From Chloroflexota bacterium (GTDB lineage Bacteria > Chloroflexota > Ktedonobacteria > Ktedonobacterales > JACDGC01), in the NCBI GenBank assembly GCA_021778805.1, contig JAJYBV010000022.1:1-42379 (forward strand): 42,379 nt of DNA, read 5' to 3'. Shown here piece by piece: positions 28,695-37,132 of the stretch (the first letter of the stretch is position 1; every line of letters starts with the position of its first letter). A model generated the notes under the pieces. That model did not search any database and had not been told where the DNA came from. It saw nothing but the letters and a program-made list of their open reading frames with translations. The translations under genes and the position numbers were made by a program.

Positions 28695-29903
28695 ATGAGT
28701 CAGCAAACAGTTCGGGGAAATCTCCTGATTGGCCAGTCAGGCGGCCCAACAGCGGTTATTAACGCCAGTTTAGTTGGCGCAGTGAAAGAAGCGCTGCGCA
28801 TTGACGCAATTAATACTGTTTACGGCGCAATCCATGGTGTTGAAGGTTTGCTGAACAGCAAGGTGATAGATATCGGCCATGAAACGCCAGACGCGCTGCA
28901 AACGATCATGCAAACCCCATCGGCGTATTTGGGTTCCTGCAGATATAAACTGCGGGAAGATGATCCGGAAAAAGCTGTAGAGATATTGAAAGCGCATAAT
29001 GTGCGCTATTTTTTATATATCGGCGGAAATGACTCGGCGGATACCGCGCACCGCATCGGTGCTGCTGCTGCGGCAATGGGATACGATCTGCGGGTAATCG
29101 GCGTACCAAAAACTATCGATAACGATTTACCGGTTACCGATCATTGCCCCGGATATGGCAGCGCCGCACGCGCAATTGCTATGGCCACACAGGAATCGGC
29201 CCTATGTTCACAAGCAATGCCAGACCATTACCCAGTGAAAATTATCGAGGTAATGGGCCGCTATGCCGGATGGCTGGCTTGCGCTTCCGCGTTGGGCAAA
29301 CATACGCCGGATGACGCGCCCCATCTAATTTATATTCCGGAACGCAAGTTGGATTATACTGCGTTTTTGCGCGATGTGCGTACTGTTGTGCGCCGCGTTG
29401 GCTATTGTGTGGCTGTGGTTTCGGAGCATTTAACCGATACACAGGGAAAAGGTGTTGGCGAGCAATATACACAAGGCACTGACTCTTTTGGGCACCCGTT
29501 AGTCGCCGGGGTAGCGCAAACATTGGTGGATTTGGTGAAATCCGAGCTGGGATTGCGGGCGCGGTTCGATAAACCCGGCGATTGGCAGCGTATGTCTAGC
29601 GCGCATTTCTCCAAAACCGATGTTGATGATGCGTATTTAGTTGGCAGAATGGCTGTGCGCTACGCTGTCCGCGGGGTAACTCAAAAAATGGTTACACTGC
29701 AGCGTGTGCCGGGGGATCGCTATGTATGCGAAACCGGTCTGGCAGATTTGGAAGAAATTGCCAACCAGCAGAAATTACTGCCCGATGAATTTTTAGATAA
29801 AGATGGCGCAATGGTGTCGCTAGCGTTTTATGACTATGCTTTGCCGCTCATTGGGGATCCATTGCCGAAGTATGCGCGTGTTCAGCCAAGGTATGTATGG
29901 TAA
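28695..29903 (+). CDS. 6-phosphofructokinase, PPi-dependent type
   Basis: GQSGGPTAVINASL; YIGGNDSADTA; GVPKTIDNDLPVTDHCPGYGSAAR. PKTIDND with D in the GGND motif indicates PPi rather than ATP dependence. Confidence 0.9.
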   Translation: MSQQTVRGNLLIGQSGGPTAVINASLVGAVKEALRIDAINTVYGAIHGVEGLLNSKVIDIGHETPDALQTIMQTPSAYLGSCRYKLREDDPEKAVEILKAHNVRYFLYIGGNDSADTAHRIGAAAAAMGYDLRVIGVPKTIDNDLPVTDHCPGYGSAARAIAMATQESALCSQAMPDHYPVKIIEVMGRYAGWLACASALGKHTPDDAPHLIYIPERKLDYTAFLRDVRTVVRRVGYCVAVVSEHLTDTQGKGVGEQYTQGTDSFGHPLVAGVAQTLVDLVKSELGLRARFDKPGDWQRMSSAHFSKTDVDDAYLVGRMAVRYAVRGVTQKMVTLQRVPGDRYVCETGLADLEEIANQQKLLPDEFLDKDGAMVSLAFYDYALPLIGDPLPKYARVQPRYVW

Positions 29904-30059
29904 ACTGATAATATGCCTTGTCAATTGCCAGCGCAACCATTTTTGAATAGCTGCGCCGACTCAGTTGCATTGCATACAAGCGCATCACACAATTTTTCCG
30001 CGATCATACAATAGATAAATCAGGGATATTTTATTGCGGAAGCACATACGGAGTATTAG

Positions 30060-31433
30060 ATGACAACAGATGACACAATTATGAAGGTTTTTGGCGCATA
30101 CGATATTCGAGGAGTATATCCCGATGCGCTAAATGAAGAAATTACTTATAAAGCCGCCAGAGGGCTGGTGGTTTATTTGGGCGCAAGCGCTGTGGCAGTT
30201 GGCCGGGATATGCGGTTATCGTCTCCGGCGCTGGCTGAAGCGGCGCTGCGTGGTATAACAGACCAAGGCGCACAGGCTATCGATTTAGGCATGACATCTA
30301 CAGATGAACTCTATTTTGCGGTTGGTAAATTTGGCTATCCGGCTGGAATCATGATTACTGCTTCGCACAACCCCGGGCAGTATAACGGATTAAAAATGTG
30401 CCGCGAAGAAGCTATTCCATTAAGCGATAAAAGCGGCTTGGAAGATATCCGCGACATTATTTTGAAAAATGAGTTTCCTACCCCGGCGCAAACCTTGCCC
30501 ATCCAGAAAGTGGATGTTTTAGACGCCTTTGCCGAACATGCGCTGCGTTTTGTCGATATCAGCAAAATTCGTCCGATGAAGATTGTTGCCGACGCCGGCA
30601 ATGGCATGGCTGGCATGGTGCTTCCCCGAGTTTTTGCTAAAATTCCGCAGTGCGAGCTGATCCCGCTGTATTTCGAGCTGGACGGGCATTTTCCACATCA
30701 CCCGGCAAGCCCGATAGAGCCAGAGAATATGGAAGATTTACAGCGCGCTGTGCGCAGCCATTCCGCAGATATCGGAGCGGCTTTTGATGGTGACGCAGAC
30801 AGGATGTTTATTACCGATGAAAAAGCTAACTTAATTGATGGCGCAACTGTTACCGCTATGGTTGCCACAAGTATGCTGCGCAAACACCCCGGTTCCACTA
30901 TTTTATATAACCTTATTTCATCGCGTGATGTTCCCGAAGCAATAGAACGCGCCGGCGGTAAAGCTGTGCGCACACGGGTTGGCCATTCATTCATTAAGCC
31001 GCAAATGCGTTCGGAAAACGCGATTTTCGGCGGCGAACATTCGGGGCATTTCTATTTCCGCGATAATTTTTACGCAGATTCGGGATTAATTGCGTTTTTG
31101 CATGTGCTGGAATTGTTAAGCGATGAGCATAAATCGGTTTCAGAATTGGCCGCGCCATTTCATACCCGCTTTTCTTCCGGTGAAATAAATACCCGTTTTG
31201 AATCTCAATCCGCAGTAAAAGCCAAGGTTCAGGAAATTGTGCAAACATTCGAAACGCAGCCCGGCGCATCGGTTGATATGCTGGATGGCGTTACGGTAAA
31301 TTTCCCCGATTGGTGGTTCAATGTTCGCGGATCAAACACCGAGCCGTTTTTACGGCTGAATGTTGAGGGCGATACTGCCGCAAAAATGGAGCATGGCCGC
31401 GATGAGGTTTTAGCGATTATCCGGGCAAAATAA
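30060..31433 (+). CDS. Phosphomannomutase/phosphoglucomutase family
   Basis: FGAYDIRGVYPDALNEE; GIMITASHNPGQYNGLKMC; AAFDGDADRMFITDE; GGEHSGHFYFRD; RGSNTEPFLRLNVEG. Confidence 0.95.
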   Translation: MTTDDTIMKVFGAYDIRGVYPDALNEEITYKAARGLVVYLGASAVAVGRDMRLSSPALAEAALRGITDQGAQAIDLGMTSTDELYFAVGKFGYPAGIMITASHNPGQYNGLKMCREEAIPLSDKSGLEDIRDIILKNEFPTPAQTLPIQKVDVLDAFAEHALRFVDISKIRPMKIVADAGNGMAGMVLPRVFAKIPQCELIPLYFELDGHFPHHPASPIEPENMEDLQRAVRSHSADIGAAFDGDADRMFITDEKANLIDGATVTAMVATSMLRKHPGSTILYNLISSRDVPEAIERAGGKAVRTRVGHSFIKPQMRSENAIFGGEHSGHFYFRDNFYADSGLIAFLHVLELLSDEHKSVSELAAPFHTRFSSGEINTRFESQSAVKAKVQEIVQTFETQPGASVDMLDGVTVNFPDWWFNVRGSNTEPFLRLNVEGDTAAKMEHGRDEVLAIIRAK

Positions 31434-31467
31434 CTTGCCCAAAGCATTCCATTTGCAAAGTTTTACT

Positions 31468-31496
31468 GAGGTTTGGAAATAGCCAAACCTCTTTTT
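31468..31496 (+). terminator. Rho-independent terminator after the phosphohexomutase gene
   Basis: gaggtttgg-aaatag-ccaaacctc followed by ttttt. Confidence 0.88.
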
Positions 31497-31531
31497 CATG
31501 TGCGTTTCTGTTTATGTTGCAATTTGCTGCG

Positions 31532-32047
31532 CTATTGCGCCTGGATGGTGAACGTATATAGAATAATGATACCCGAACACACATTGCCGGGTTTGCATAG
31601 CATTTGCCTGGTAAAATAAAGCTGAGATTCCCCGGCGCTTGGCGCAGAAAACCGCCAAATACAGGCGCTGCGCGTGGAATCGAAATAACCTGCCGGCTGC
31701 AGCAATTGCAAATTGCCGTTCTGACGGCTGAATTTCCAAACAGCGTTGGATGGCAGCACAAATTCCAAATCATTGCCCGCAGCAATAGTTTTTATCGAGT
31801 TCGCGTCTGCTGGCGCAATGGTAAGCGCAGCATTCCCCGGCCAATTTGGCTGTACGGCAGCGCCGGGGCATCCATTAAACGCAGCGGCGCCGGTAGTTGA
31901 AGGCTGTGTTGATGTGCGCGCACGCCCGATAAAAATGACACCGGAAACAATAATTGCCACTGCGACAATACCTGCTGCTGCGCCGGTAAAAGCGCCTTTC
32001 CGGGTTTTTAAAAAATTCAGAAAAGGTTGCATTGCTATAGTTTCCAT
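31532..32047 (-). CDS. Hypothetical membrane-anchored protein, possible chagasin-like (I42) fold
   Basis: One TM helix (GAAAGIVAVAIIVSGVIFIG), then an extracytoplasmic domain with GNDLEFVLPSNAVWKF...WRFSAPSAGESQLYFTRQML...YTFTIQAQ. Confidence 0.5.
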   Translation of the reverse strand: METIAMQPFLNFLKTRKGAFTGAAAGIVAVAIIVSGVIFIGRARTSTQPSTTGAAAFNGCPGAAVQPNWPGNAALTIAPADANSIKTIAAGNDLEFVLPSNAVWKFSRQNGNLQLLQPAGYFDSTRSACIWRFSAPSAGESQLYFTRQMLCKPGNVCSGIIILYTFTIQAQ

Positions 32048-32244
32048 TCCATTTGTTACAAATTTAGATGTTTTTATGCAAGTTAATAGAAAACCGCTGC
32101 ATTGGTTTTAAAGAACGCCTTTTGGGCAAAATGGGATCCAATATGTTGAAAAACATCCCCTACTATAGAGTACCGCATATAACCAGCGATTTGAACAGTC
32201 CATGAATGAGAGATAGATCACTGCGGATTGGAGATTTTTACTAC

Positions 32245-32770
32245 AAAAAAAAAGTAACTACTCAGGGGAGTAAAGCCAAGAATGGCTCTTCCAACAATAG
32301 CGTACCGCCCATCCACTTACGCCACGCTGTAGCGAAAGCGCCGCCATGAAGCGCTTGTTTAATATAAACACCGCGCGGTACACATGAGGCCATGCAATCC
32401 GGTAGGGGCGACCCTTGCGGTCGCCCTTGCTGCCCGGCAAACAATATTTTTCCTCGGAAAATAAAATAATAAGATTTTTTTTGGGGACGCCCCATACCCC
32501 GCGCAATGGGCTACCGCCCCTTACGAATCCCTAGGTGTACCGTGCGGTGGTTGTTTAAAATAAAATATTGTTTGGGGACACCCCAATCCCCGCGCAATGG
32601 GCTACCGCCCCTTACGAATCCCTGGGTGTACCGTGCGGTGGTTGTTTAAAATAAAATATTGTTTGGGGACACCCCAATCCCCGCGCAATGGGCTACCGCC
32701 CCTTACGAATCCCTGGGTTTTTTGTGTTCTGTGTATCTTATCAATATCCCCTAAGTAGTCAAAAAAAAAG
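32245..32770 (+). repeat. Non-coding palindromic repeat element B with three 91-bp tandem units and flanking 10-bp direct repeat
   Basis: aaaaaaaaag at 32245-32254 and 32761-32770; near-TIRs actactcagggg (32257) / cccctaagtagt (32748); units start at 32481, 32572 and 32663 (period exactly 91). Confidence 0.72.
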
Positions 32771-32800
32771 CGTTTACCGATTGAAACTTCGGTAAACGCA
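32761..32800 (-). terminator. Rho-independent terminator for the 32818..33213 gene (minus strand)
   Basis: gcgtttaccg...cggtaaacgc inverted repeat; adjacent A9 on + strand gives a U-tract on - strand. Confidence 0.85.
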
Positions 32801-32817
32801 ACTGTAAAACAACAGAT

Positions 32818-33213
32818 TTAAAATTCGTCGGATAAATATCTGGTCCAAATTAATACAACCGCCAGCCCGCCAACTAACGCAAAAAACGCGACAGTGCCGC
32901 CATAGTTGGGGTCGCTGAATTTAAAGAAGAAAAGAAGACCCAACCATAAAATTGAGCCGGAAATTGCTAAAGACAACCGGGATGATTCTGCTGTCGCAGG
33001 AATAAATACCTGCGCTAAAAGCCAAACTACGCCGAGAACAAGAATAGTTCCCCACTTAACGGCGCTTGCGCCGGTTGCGTCTAGAGAAAAAGTGTTTTGC
33101 AAAAATCCAGAAGATTCTGTATTAATAAATACAAACGCGCTCAGCCAGATAAACGCTAATATCGCGCTGATAAAAGGTTTGGCAGGTTTTACCGCAACCA
33201 CTGAAAAGCTCAC
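32818..33213 (-). CDS. Small multi-pass membrane protein, unknown function
   Basis: 131 aa, about four hydrophobic segments; followed by own terminator. Confidence 0.65.
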   Translation of the reverse strand: MSFSVVAVKPAKPFISAILAFIWLSAFVFINTESSGFLQNTFSLDATGASAVKWGTILVLGVVWLLAQVFIPATAESSRLSLAISGSILWLGLLFFFKFSDPNYGGTVAFFALVGGLAVVLIWTRYLSDEF

Positions 33214-33411
33214 TTTCTTGAACTTTTTTATGTAAAAAGTTCGTAGAATATATGGGATATCTTGGACTGCAGCGACTCGTTATGAGCATAGAAGTCCTTC
33301 TTCTATTATAGTACACGACTGAATAAAGGATACGCAATACCATGGGGAAATTTTCTGCGAAAAAAGTCACGAAATATGTCTGCATAGTATATTGGCGCCG
33401 GCGGCAGGGAA

Positions 33412-35169
33412 GTGATTCGATTGCATAACATCGATACTTACCCATATATTGTATCATTTGGCGATTGCGGCGCTATCATGCGGTTTGCTGGGGAGATTAG
33501 CGCCGCAGGGCATATGCGCGCTATTGCGCTGCTGCAAACATACGCCGAACATATGCCCGATGGCGTGTTAGATATTATTCCGGGTTATGTTTCACTCGGC
33601 GTATATTTCAATCCGCAAAAAATCTCCTTTGAAGCAATTGCGGAGGATATGCTTCGGCGCGCCGATACATTAATCTACAACAAACATCTGCCGCGCCGCG
33701 CGGTTACCATATCGGTACACTATGGCGGACGCGCAGGACCGGATCTTGCCGCGCTGGCGGAATCTGCCCATATTTCTGTGGAACAGGCTGTAGAACTGCA
33801 CGCTAATAGAGATTATACTGTTTATTTTCTGGGATTTATTGCAGGCTTTCCGTATTTAGGAGAGGTAGATCCAAAAATTCGCGCGCCGCGCCGAAGTACA
33901 CCCCGCAAACATATTCCGCGGGGATCCGTAGGTATCGCAGAGGCGCAAACCGGAATTTATTCCGTAAACAGTCCCGGAGGATGGAATATTATCGGCGCCA
34001 CATCGGCAGATGTGTTTAATCCGTTTCGCAATGCGCCATTTCTGCTGCTTCCGGGTGATACGGCGCGGTTTACCATTGCCGCTATCGATGCCGATATTGA
34101 TATAAACACAGATTTTTCGATAACCACTGCAACACCAGCAGAACAACGGCGTTGGGTTGCGCCGGATGGCGCTGTGGCATGCGCTATGGTGATTCATTCG
34201 GGGTCGCAAACCTGCGCACAAGGAGCAAGTAGACATAATGTAGGATTATTTGGCATATCACGCGGCGGCGCGGCAGATTTTTTTTCGCTGCGGGCCGGTA
34301 ACTTGGCGCTGGGCAATCCACCTGATGCCTGCGCGCTGGAATTTGCAGGGATGGGGCCAGAATTGAAATTTTTGCAGGCAATACAAATTATTGTAACCGG
34401 CGCCGCTGAAACTATGACAATTGATGGTTATACCCTTCCTGCCGGACGAAGCGTAACAATGCGCGCCGGACAGGTTTTGCGCGCCGGAGAGACAACACAT
34501 GGCGCGCGCGGTTATATTTGCTTTGCCGGAGGTATTGCCGGAGAAGATATATTAGGCGCAGATTCTACCGATATTCGCGGCGGTTTTGGCGGGATCGCTG
34601 GCAGGTATTTGCGCGCCGGTGATATTCTATCAGTTTGGCAAACGACAAAACAGACGGTGGATGCGCTTACTCGCATAAAAACGCCCAATCATAATCAATT
34701 GCTGCGTGTATTGCCTGGCCCAGATTTTGCAGCGCACAATCAATTAGTACAAGCGCTGAAAAAACAGACGTTTGTGGTTACTCAGCGTTCGGATCGTATG
34801 GGTATTAGTTTGGAAAGCGTGGGGCTGCCATTGCCGGAAGATCTGATTCCCCTTGGCATTATTTCAGAAATGACGCTGCCCGGGGCGCTGCAGATTCCTC
34901 CGGACGGCAAACCAATGCTGTTAGGCGCAGATTGCCAAACAACCGGAGGGTACTGTATTCCTTTAGCGGTTATCAGCGCCGATATATGGCGTATTGGGCA
35001 GCTTTGCCCGGGAATGACTGTACAATTTGCGTTGGTATCGCGCGCGGAATCGGCTGATGCGCTGCGGCAAATGCGCTTGGCGGAACAGGTGTATGCTGTA
35101 GAAGTATATGATACTTCACAGTTATTTTGTGGTTTTTTGGAAGGTGATTTGCATGAAGAAACGTTTTGA
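33412..35169 (+). CDS. Fused 5-oxoprolinase subunits PxpB-PxpC (KipI-KipA fusion)
   Basis: PxpB: FIAGFPYLGEVDPKIRAPRRSTPRKHIPRGSVGIAEAQTGIYSVNSPGGWNIIGAT; PxpC: GISRGGAADFFSLRAGNLALGNPPDACALEFAGMGPELKF...QRSDRMGISLES; start GTG. Confidence 0.93.
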   Translation: MIRLHNIDTYPYIVSFGDCGAIMRFAGEISAAGHMRAIALLQTYAEHMPDGVLDIIPGYVSLGVYFNPQKISFEAIAEDMLRRADTLIYNKHLPRRAVTISVHYGGRAGPDLAALAESAHISVEQAVELHANRDYTVYFLGFIAGFPYLGEVDPKIRAPRRSTPRKHIPRGSVGIAEAQTGIYSVNSPGGWNIIGATSADVFNPFRNAPFLLLPGDTARFTIAAIDADIDINTDFSITTATPAEQRRWVAPDGAVACAMVIHSGSQTCAQGASRHNVGLFGISRGGAADFFSLRAGNLALGNPPDACALEFAGMGPELKFLQAIQIIVTGAAETMTIDGYTLPAGRSVTMRAGQVLRAGETTHGARGYICFAGGIAGEDILGADSTDIRGGFGGIAGRYLRAGDILSVWQTTKQTVDALTRIKTPNHNQLLRVLPGPDFAAHNQLVQALKKQTFVVTQRSDRMGISLESVGLPLPEDLIPLGIISEMTLPGALQIPPDGKPMLLGADCQTTGGYCIPLAVISADIWRIGQLCPGMTVQFALVSRAESADALRQMRLAEQVYAVEVYDTSQLFCGFLEGDLHEETF

Positions 35170-35932
35170 TATGAACGCCGACGCCGGAGAATCTTTCGGT
35201 TTATGGCAAATCGGCGCCGACGCAGAGCTATTTCCGCATATTACTTCGGCAAATATTGCGTGTGGCGCTCACGCCGGGGATCCAACAGTCATGCGGAAAA
35301 CTATTGAATTAGCGGCATTGCATCAGGTCGCCATCGGCGCGCACCCCGGATATCCCGATTTACAGGGATTTGGCCGGCGAGCAATGACAATAGATCCGGA
35401 GGAAATACATGATATGGTGGTGACCCAAATTGGCGCATTGCAGGCAATGGCGCACATTTTTGGTATGCGGCTGCAGCATATGAAATTGCATGGCGCACTG
35501 TACAACACCGCCGCGCAAAATGCGGCAATTGCGCAGGCAGTTTGCCGCGCCGCGCTGAAACTAGATGCCGAACTGATAGTTGTGACGTTAGCGGGATCGG
35601 TAATGGCAAAGATATCGCAAGATATGGGGCTGCGAACAGCTGAAGAGTTATTTATAGACCGCGGTTATGCGGAGGACGGAACCTTGCTGCCGCGCAGCCA
35701 TCCTCACGCTATAGTAAGTGACGCAGTGGAGATCGATCACCGCGCAGAACTATTAACAACATCGGGTGTTATACAGACGGAAGGGGGATTATTATTGCCG
35801 CGTCATTGTGTTACATTGTGCGTACACAGCGATACACCAAACGCGGCAGCCATCGCGGCGCGCGCTAAACAAGCGTTTCGGCTGGCTGGCGCTGAAATTT
35901 GCCCAATGGCAGAGATTTTAGCATATCGGTAA
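35153..35932 (+). CDS. pxpA: 5-oxoprolinase subunit PxpA (LamB/YcsF family)
   Basis: DMNADAGESFGLWQIGADAELFPHITSANIACGAHAGDPTVM; MKLHGALYN; start MKKRF at 35153 overlapping the upstream gene. Confidence 0.94.
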   Translation: MKKRFDMNADAGESFGLWQIGADAELFPHITSANIACGAHAGDPTVMRKTIELAALHQVAIGAHPGYPDLQGFGRRAMTIDPEEIHDMVVTQIGALQAMAHIFGMRLQHMKLHGALYNTAAQNAAIAQAVCRAALKLDAELIVVTLAGSVMAKISQDMGLRTAEELFIDRGYAEDGTLLPRSHPHAIVSDAVEIDHRAELLTTSGVIQTEGGLLLPRHCVTLCVHSDTPNAAAIAARAKQAFRLAGAEICPMAEILAYR

Positions 35933-35938
35933 ATCATA

Positions 35939-36071
35939 GAATAAAGGCAAACTACTCAGGAAGTAAAGCCAGGAATGGCTATGCTAACAACAGCGCGTCT
36001 GCAACAGCCTGGGATTCGTAAGGGGTGGCGCCTGCCCCTTGCGCAGGGATCTTTACAAATTACGAATAAAG
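35939..36071 (+). repeat. Short/solo repeat element D related to element B
   Basis: aactactcaggaagtaaagccaggaatggct...aacaacagcg matches the element B left end (32256-32302); contains a variant ggattcgtaagggg...ccccttgcgcagg; flanked by gaataaag direct repeats (35939, 36064). Confidence 0.5.
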
Positions 36072-36226
36072 CTAGCGCAAATATTTTGAATATTTTACGG
36101 GATATGGCGCAGCAATTGCGTTGCAAGGTACAATATCTGTAAGCGCATTACTTTTGATATTCCACCATATTTGGTATATCGAATATTTTAGATAGTGCGC
36201 AAGATTTTCCCAAAAGGAGCTATTTT

Positions 36227-36904
36227 ATGGGATCACAAAAATTACCCCATGACATCATCAATGCGATGGATGTTAATGGAAAATATATATCGGGGTTAAC
36301 CCCGACTTCTATGTCTCCGTATGTTTTCGAGGATACTCCCCGCGGCACACAAGGCATGGATATTTTTACCCGATTAATGCGCGAGCGGATTATCTTTATT
36401 GGTACACCGATCGACGATCGCATTGCCAATAATGTTGTAGCGCAGTTACTCTATCTGCAAAGCGAAGATCCTACCCGCGATATTCAAATTTACATCAATA
36501 GCCCAGGGGGCAGCATTTACGCCGGTTTGGCAATTTATGACACAATGCAGCATATTCAACCGGATGTTTCAACCGTTTGTTTGGGTATGGCGATGAGCAT
36601 GGGGTCATTCTTGCTGGCGGCCGGGGCGCCCAAAAAACGCTTTGTTTTGCCAAATTCCACCATTCTTATTCATCAGCCATTAGGCGGCGCCGAAGGGCAG
36701 GCTACTGATATTGAAATTACCGCGCGCGAAATTGTGCGCTTGCGCTCGCGCATGTATGAACTGTATTCAGTTCATACCGGTAAAGCAGTTGAACAAATTG
36801 CTAAAGATTCGGACCGCAACTACTATCTTTCCGCCGAGGAAGCTGTTGCATACGGATTGGCAGATGAGGTATTAACAAAGACCGCAATCACAGAAAAGAA
36901 ATAA
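36227..36904 (+). CDS. clpP: ATP-dependent Clp protease proteolytic subunit ClpP
   Basis: RIIFIGTPIDDRIANNVVAQLLYLQSEDPTRDIQIYINSPGGSIYAGLAIYDTMQ; GMAMSMGSFLLAAGAP; ILIHQPLGGAEGQATD. Confidence 0.97.
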   Translation: MGSQKLPHDIINAMDVNGKYISGLTPTSMSPYVFEDTPRGTQGMDIFTRLMRERIIFIGTPIDDRIANNVVAQLLYLQSEDPTRDIQIYINSPGGSIYAGLAIYDTMQHIQPDVSTVCLGMAMSMGSFLLAAGAPKKRFVLPNSTILIHQPLGGAEGQATDIEITAREIVRLRSRMYELYSVHTGKAVEQIAKDSDRNYYLSAEEAVAYGLADEVLTKTAITEKK

Positions 36905-36931
36905 GCTGACTTTCAGCGCTTTTCCTGCATT

Positions 36932-36979
36932 ATCGGGCGTCGCTTGTGCTATTAGGCATCAGTTGGCGCCCGATTTTTA
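36932..36979 (+). terminator. Rho-independent terminator after clpP
   Basis: atcgggcg...cgcccgat stem followed by tttta. Confidence 0.75.
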
Positions 36980-37132
36980 TATTGCTGCCCCAAAAATCAA
37001 AAAAATAGCCTGCAAATTGCCATCAAACGGATCGATGGATTATACAGGCTGATTCATCCGGTTTAATCATACGGATATTATGAATTGCCGGTAAAAATGA
37101 GCGGCAATTCATAAATTTCGCAATATTTGTTT

